Positions 6,895 through 9,193 of a stretch of DNA of 9,193 bases are shown here, in pieces; the first letter of the stretch is position 1; each line of letters starts with the position of its first letter. The position numbers were made by a program, and so were the translations under genes. This DNA is from Desulfobulbaceae bacterium (GTDB lineage Bacteria; Desulfobacterota; Desulfobulbia; Desulfobulbales; UBA5123), in contig JAOUHH010000102.1 of assembly GCA_029865195.1 (NCBI GenBank), positions 1 to 9,193 on the forward strand, given 5' to 3'. The notes beneath the pieces are model-generated. The model was not told the origin of the DNA, ran no database searches, and worked only from the letters and a program-made list of their open reading frames with translations.

Positions 6895-6914
6895 GCCGGC
6901 ATAAACATGCCGGC
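6895..6914 (+). promoter_or_regulatory. Strong hairpin 1 in the speA leader
   Basis: GCCGGCAT at 6895-6902 pairs perfectly with ATGCCGGC at 6907-6914 across the tetraloop AAAC. It has no T-run behind it, so it is not an intrinsic terminator. An ATGCC at 6919-6923 could replace part of the right arm by pairing with GGCAT at 6898-6902. On DNA the same palindrome could instead be an operator. Confidence 0.55.
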
Positions 6915-6950
6915 AACCATGCCTTGACCAACACCAACGTACCCTTGACG

Positions 6951-6970
6951 CATCTGCCCTGCGGCAGGTG
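6951..6970 (+). promoter_or_regulatory. Strong hairpin 2 in the speA leader, just upstream of the start
   Basis: CATCTGCC at 6951-6958 pairs with GGCAGGTG at 6963-6970 (8 bp with one T-G pair) across the loop CTGC. It ends 19 bases before the speA ATG, close enough to affect ribosome access. The sequence GCGGCAG on its right side (6961-6967) also occurs at 6889-6895, giving CTGCC a second possible partner. Confidence 0.5.
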
Positions 6971-6989
6971 CAAGCGCCCGGATGAAAAT

Positions 6990-8912
6990 ATGAGAATCGA
7001 AAATAAAACATTGGAACGCTGGACCAGCGAAAAGTCCAAGGAGTTGTACGGAATCCGCAACTGGAGCGGCGGCTACTTCGGTATCTCCGACAAGGGTGAG
7101 GTGACGGTCAGCCCCGCCGGCAAGGGCAAAGGGCCGACGGTGAGCCTGATGGAGATCATCTCCGGGATGACCGAACGGGGCCTTGACATGCCGGTTCTGC
7201 TCCGGATCGAAAACATCCTCCACTCCCGGATCCAGCAGCTGCACGAAAGCTTTGCCAAGGCGATCAAGGAGGCCGGCTACCAATCGGTTTACCGCGGCGT
7301 CTACCCGATCAAGGTCAATCAGCAGGAACAGGTGCTGGCCGAGGTTGCCCGTTTCGGTGAAAAATACCACCACGGCCTCGAGGCTGGGAGCAAGGCGGAA
7401 CTCATCGCCGCTATCTCCTTTATCCGTGACCCCGAGGCGTTCATCATCTGTAACGGCTACAAGGACGAAGAGTTCATCGACCTCAGCCTCTATGCGCTGA
7501 AGATGGGCCTCCAGTGTATCCTGGTGGTCGAGTCGCCCGAGGAATTGCCGCTGATCCTCGAGCGTTCGCAATCCCTCAAGATCCGCCCGCGGCTCGGCGT
7601 CCGCATCAAGCTCGCCAGCAACGCCGGCGGCCGCTGGACCGATTCCGGCGGCGAGTTCAGCGTTTTCGGGCTCAACACCGCCCAGGTGATCGATGCCGTC
7701 GATACCCTGCGCGACCGGGACATGCTCGACTGCCTGCAACTGCTCCACTACCACCTCGGCTCCCAGATCCCCAACATCCGGGATATCCGGGCGGCGGTGC
7801 TGGAGGCAAGCCAGATCTATGTCGGCCTGGTGCAGGAAGGGGCGGCCATGGGCATCCTCGACATGGGCGGCGGCCTGGCGGTGGACTACGACGGCTCCCA
7901 CGCCAACTACGGCAGCAGCCGCAACTACACCTTGAACGAATACAGCGCCGACATCGTCGAGCAGGTGATGGCCACCCTGGACAAGGCCGAGGTGGCACAT
8001 CCGGTGCTGGTCACGGAGTCCGGCCGGGCCACCGTGGCCTATTACTCGGTGCTGCTTTTCAACATCCTCAACGTCAGCCGCTTCGAGTCGCATCCGCCGC
8101 CGGAGAAACTGCCCGAAGACTCGCACCGTTTCCTGCAGAGCCTCTTTGAAATCCCCGGCGACATCAACTCCCGCAACGTCCAGGAATTTTATCACGACGC
8201 CCTCTATTACCGGGACGAAATCCGCCAGCTCTTCAAGCACGGCGCCATCACCCTGCGGGAACGGGCGCTGGCCGAACAGATGTTCTGGTACATCATGAAC
8301 ACCGTCTTGCGGTACAGCGAAAAGATGAAACATGTACCCGAAGAATTGGAGGGCCTTGCCAACCGGCTGGCCGACATCTACTACGGCAACTTCAGCGTCT
8401 TTCAATCGCTGCCCGACTCCTGGGCCATCGGCCAGCTGTTCCCGGTCATGCCGGTGCATCGCCTCAACGAGGCGCCCACCCGCCAGGGGATCATCGCCGA
8501 CATCACCTGTGATTCCGACGGCAAGATCGACCGCTTCATCAGCCTTCACGAGGAGAGCCACACCCTGGCCCTCCATCCCCTGCTGCCGGAAGAAGAGTAC
8601 TACCTCGGCGTCTTCCTGGTCGGCGCCTATCAGGAAACCCTTGGCGACCTGCACAACCTCCTGGGAGACACCAACGTGGTCAGCATCCGCATCGACGAAG
8701 ACGGCCATGTGGAGTATGCCCGTGAGATCGAGGGCGACACCGTGGCCGATGTCCTCGACTATGTCGAGTATGACACCAAGGCGATCCTCACCAGGCTGCG
8801 CCAGACCGCAGAGAATGCGGTGCGTGAAAAGAAAATGAATGTCAAGGAACGGCGAATAGTGATGAAGGCCTTTGAAGACGGCCTCCGTGGCTACACCTAC
8901 TTCGAACGATAA
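6990..8912 (+). CDS. speA: Biosynthetic arginine decarboxylase
   Basis: This is a complete 640-residue PLP enzyme of the SpeA type (E. coli SpeA has 658). It converts arginine to agmatine and CO2 in the cytoplasm, the first step of putrescine synthesis by the agmatine route. The N-terminal signature is SKELYGIRNWSGGYFGI (16-32). The PLP lysine is Lys108 in VYPIKVNQQ. The barrel continues with HHGLEAGSKAEL, LLHYHLGSQIPNIRDI (251-266) and the phosphate-binding ILDMGGGLAVDYDG (289-302). A helical insertion runs at about 370-460. PVHRLNEAPTRQGIIADITCDSDGKID (488-514) carries the Cys507-Asp-Ser-Asp motif contributed to the partner active site. The reading frame is open upstream to 6885, but the ATG at 6990 gives the normal family N-terminus; upstream residues look like translated leader. 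Its ribosome binding site is weak (GGA at 6980-6982). A possible promoter and two leader hairpins precede it. The downstream gene, 41 bases away, also belongs to polyamine synthesis. Confidence 0.97.
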   Translation: MRIENKTLERWTSEKSKELYGIRNWSGGYFGISDKGEVTVSPAGKGKGPTVSLMEIISGMTERGLDMPVLLRIENILHSRIQQLHESFAKAIKEAGYQSVYRGVYPIKVNQQEQVLAEVARFGEKYHHGLEAGSKAELIAAISFIRDPEAFIICNGYKDEEFIDLSLYALKMGLQCILVVESPEELPLILERSQSLKIRPRLGVRIKLASNAGGRWTDSGGEFSVFGLNTAQVIDAVDTLRDRDMLDCLQLLHYHLGSQIPNIRDIRAAVLEASQIYVGLVQEGAAMGILDMGGGLAVDYDGSHANYGSSRNYTLNEYSADIVEQVMATLDKAEVAHPVLVTESGRATVAYYSVLLFNILNVSRFESHPPPEKLPEDSHRFLQSLFEIPGDINSRNVQEFYHDALYYRDEIRQLFKHGAITLRERALAEQMFWYIMNTVLRYSEKMKHVPEELEGLANRLADIYYGNFSVFQSLPDSWAIGQLFPVMPVHRLNEAPTRQGIIADITCDSDGKIDRFISLHEESHTLALHPLLPEEEYYLGVFLVGAYQETLGDLHNLLGDTNVVSIRIDEDGHVEYAREIEGDTVADVLDYVEYDTKAILTRLRQTAENAVREKKMNVKERRIVMKAFEDGLRGYTYFER

Positions 8913-8920
8913 TTTTTACT

Positions 8921-8933
8921 CCGGCTTTGCCGG
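8921..8933 (+). other. Small hairpin between speA and the downstream dehydrogenase gene
   Basis: CCGGC at 8921-8925 pairs with GCCGG at 8929-8933 with loop TTT. It lies 8 bases after the speA stop and has no T-run downstream, so read-through is expected. It may tune mRNA processing or stability between the two genes. Confidence 0.4.
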
Positions 8934-8953
8934 TTGGTTGTGAGGGGAATGAA

Positions 8954-9193
8954 ATGGCAAGAGTCTTGATCATCGGCGCAGGCGGGGTCGGCGCGGTAGT
9001 GGCGCGTAAATGCGCTCAGCTGCCAGAGGTTTTCAGTGAAATCATGCTCGCCAGCCGCACTAAATCCAAGTGTGACGATATCGCCAAATCCATCGCCCGC
9101 CCGATTACCACCGCCCGGGTGGATGCCGACAACGTCCCGGAACTGGTGGCGCTGATCAAGCAATACAAGCCGGATCTGGTGATGAACCTGGCC
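8954..9193 (+). CDS. Saccharopine dehydrogenase-family protein, probable carboxynorspermidine/carboxyspermidine synthase, 3' end missing
   Basis: Eighty codons are visible to the window edge. The protein opens with a Rossmann nucleotide-binding fold: RVLIIGAGGVGAVVARKCA has the GxGGxG glycines at residues 8-13, and IMLASRTKSKC (30-40) follows with Ser34-Arg35 at the place that often selects NADP(H). The segment ending YKPDLVMNLA (71-80) is typical of saccharopine dehydrogenase/Lys9-like enzymes. In this family, carboxynorspermidine synthase joins aspartate semialdehyde to a diamine by reductive amination. The position straight after speA, with a 41-base gap, supports the polyamine role over lysine metabolism. 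The start ATG at 8954 has GAGGGGA upstream; the ATG at 8949 is out of frame. The catalytic domain is outside the window, so the exact substrate is inferred. Confidence 0.85.
   Translation, partial: MARVLIIGAGGVGAVVARKCAQLPEVFSEIMLASRTKSKCDDIAKSIARPITTARVDADNVPELVALIKQYKPDLVMNLA

Noticed and set aside
6879..8708. 609-codon open frame antisense to speA
   Set aside because: Same codon-bias shadow effect. The residue pattern is low-complexity (His, Val, Asp, Gly rich) without recognisable motifs.

Overview
The window looks like chromosomal DNA of a GC-rich Gram-negative bacterium. Gene style and family mix (RF3, a biosynthetic arginine decarboxylase followed by a carboxynorspermidine-synthase-type dehydrogenase, a lipoprotein/hybrid-kinase pair) fit a Desulfobulbus-like member of the Desulfobacterota. 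That placement is an inference from family resemblance. There is no sign of phage, IS elements, CRISPR, tRNA or rRNA.

Layout. (1) Bases 1-1059, minus strand: the N-terminal and central part of a TrmA/RlmD-family RNA methyltransferase, cut by the window edge before its C-terminus. (2) 1060-1411: a divergent intergenic region with a candidate promoter on each strand and a hairpin plus T-run between the rightward promoter and prfC. (3) 1412-2998: prfC, complete peptide chain release factor 3. (4) 2999-3276: a spacer with a 13-bp perfect inverted repeat and an AT-rich promoter region. (5) 3277-4044 and 4046-6775: a ModA-like solute-binding lipoprotein and a hybrid sensor histidine kinase, one base apart and surely co-transcribed. 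(6) 6776-6989: a hairpin/T-run terminator candidate, a weak promoter, and two strong hairpins in the leader of the next gene. (7) 6990-8912: speA, biosynthetic arginine decarboxylase. (8) 8954-window end: the first 80 codons of a saccharopine-dehydrogenase-family enzyme, most likely carboxynorspermidine/carboxyspermidine synthase.

How the genes work together. The methyltransferase and RF3 both serve translation but are divergently transcribed. The lipoprotein and kinase form a self-contained extracytoplasmic sensor: a binding protein with no permease or ATPase beside it, next to a membrane kinase with a helical periplasmic domain, HAMP, two PAS domains, a kinase core and a C-terminal receiver. 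This resembles the known logic of TorT/TorS or AioX/AioS, but with a ModA-type binding protein. SpeA makes agmatine, the precursor of putrescine, and the next gene probably converts putrescine or a related diamine to a carboxylated polyamine. This points to an alternative (S-adenosylmethionine-decarboxylase-independent) spermidine route.

The most interesting points are the orphan binding-protein/kinase sensor, the structured speA leader with mutually exclusive pairings, and the attenuator-like hairpin ahead of prfC. Most very long antisense reading frames (up to about 600 codons) are shadows of GC-rich genes.
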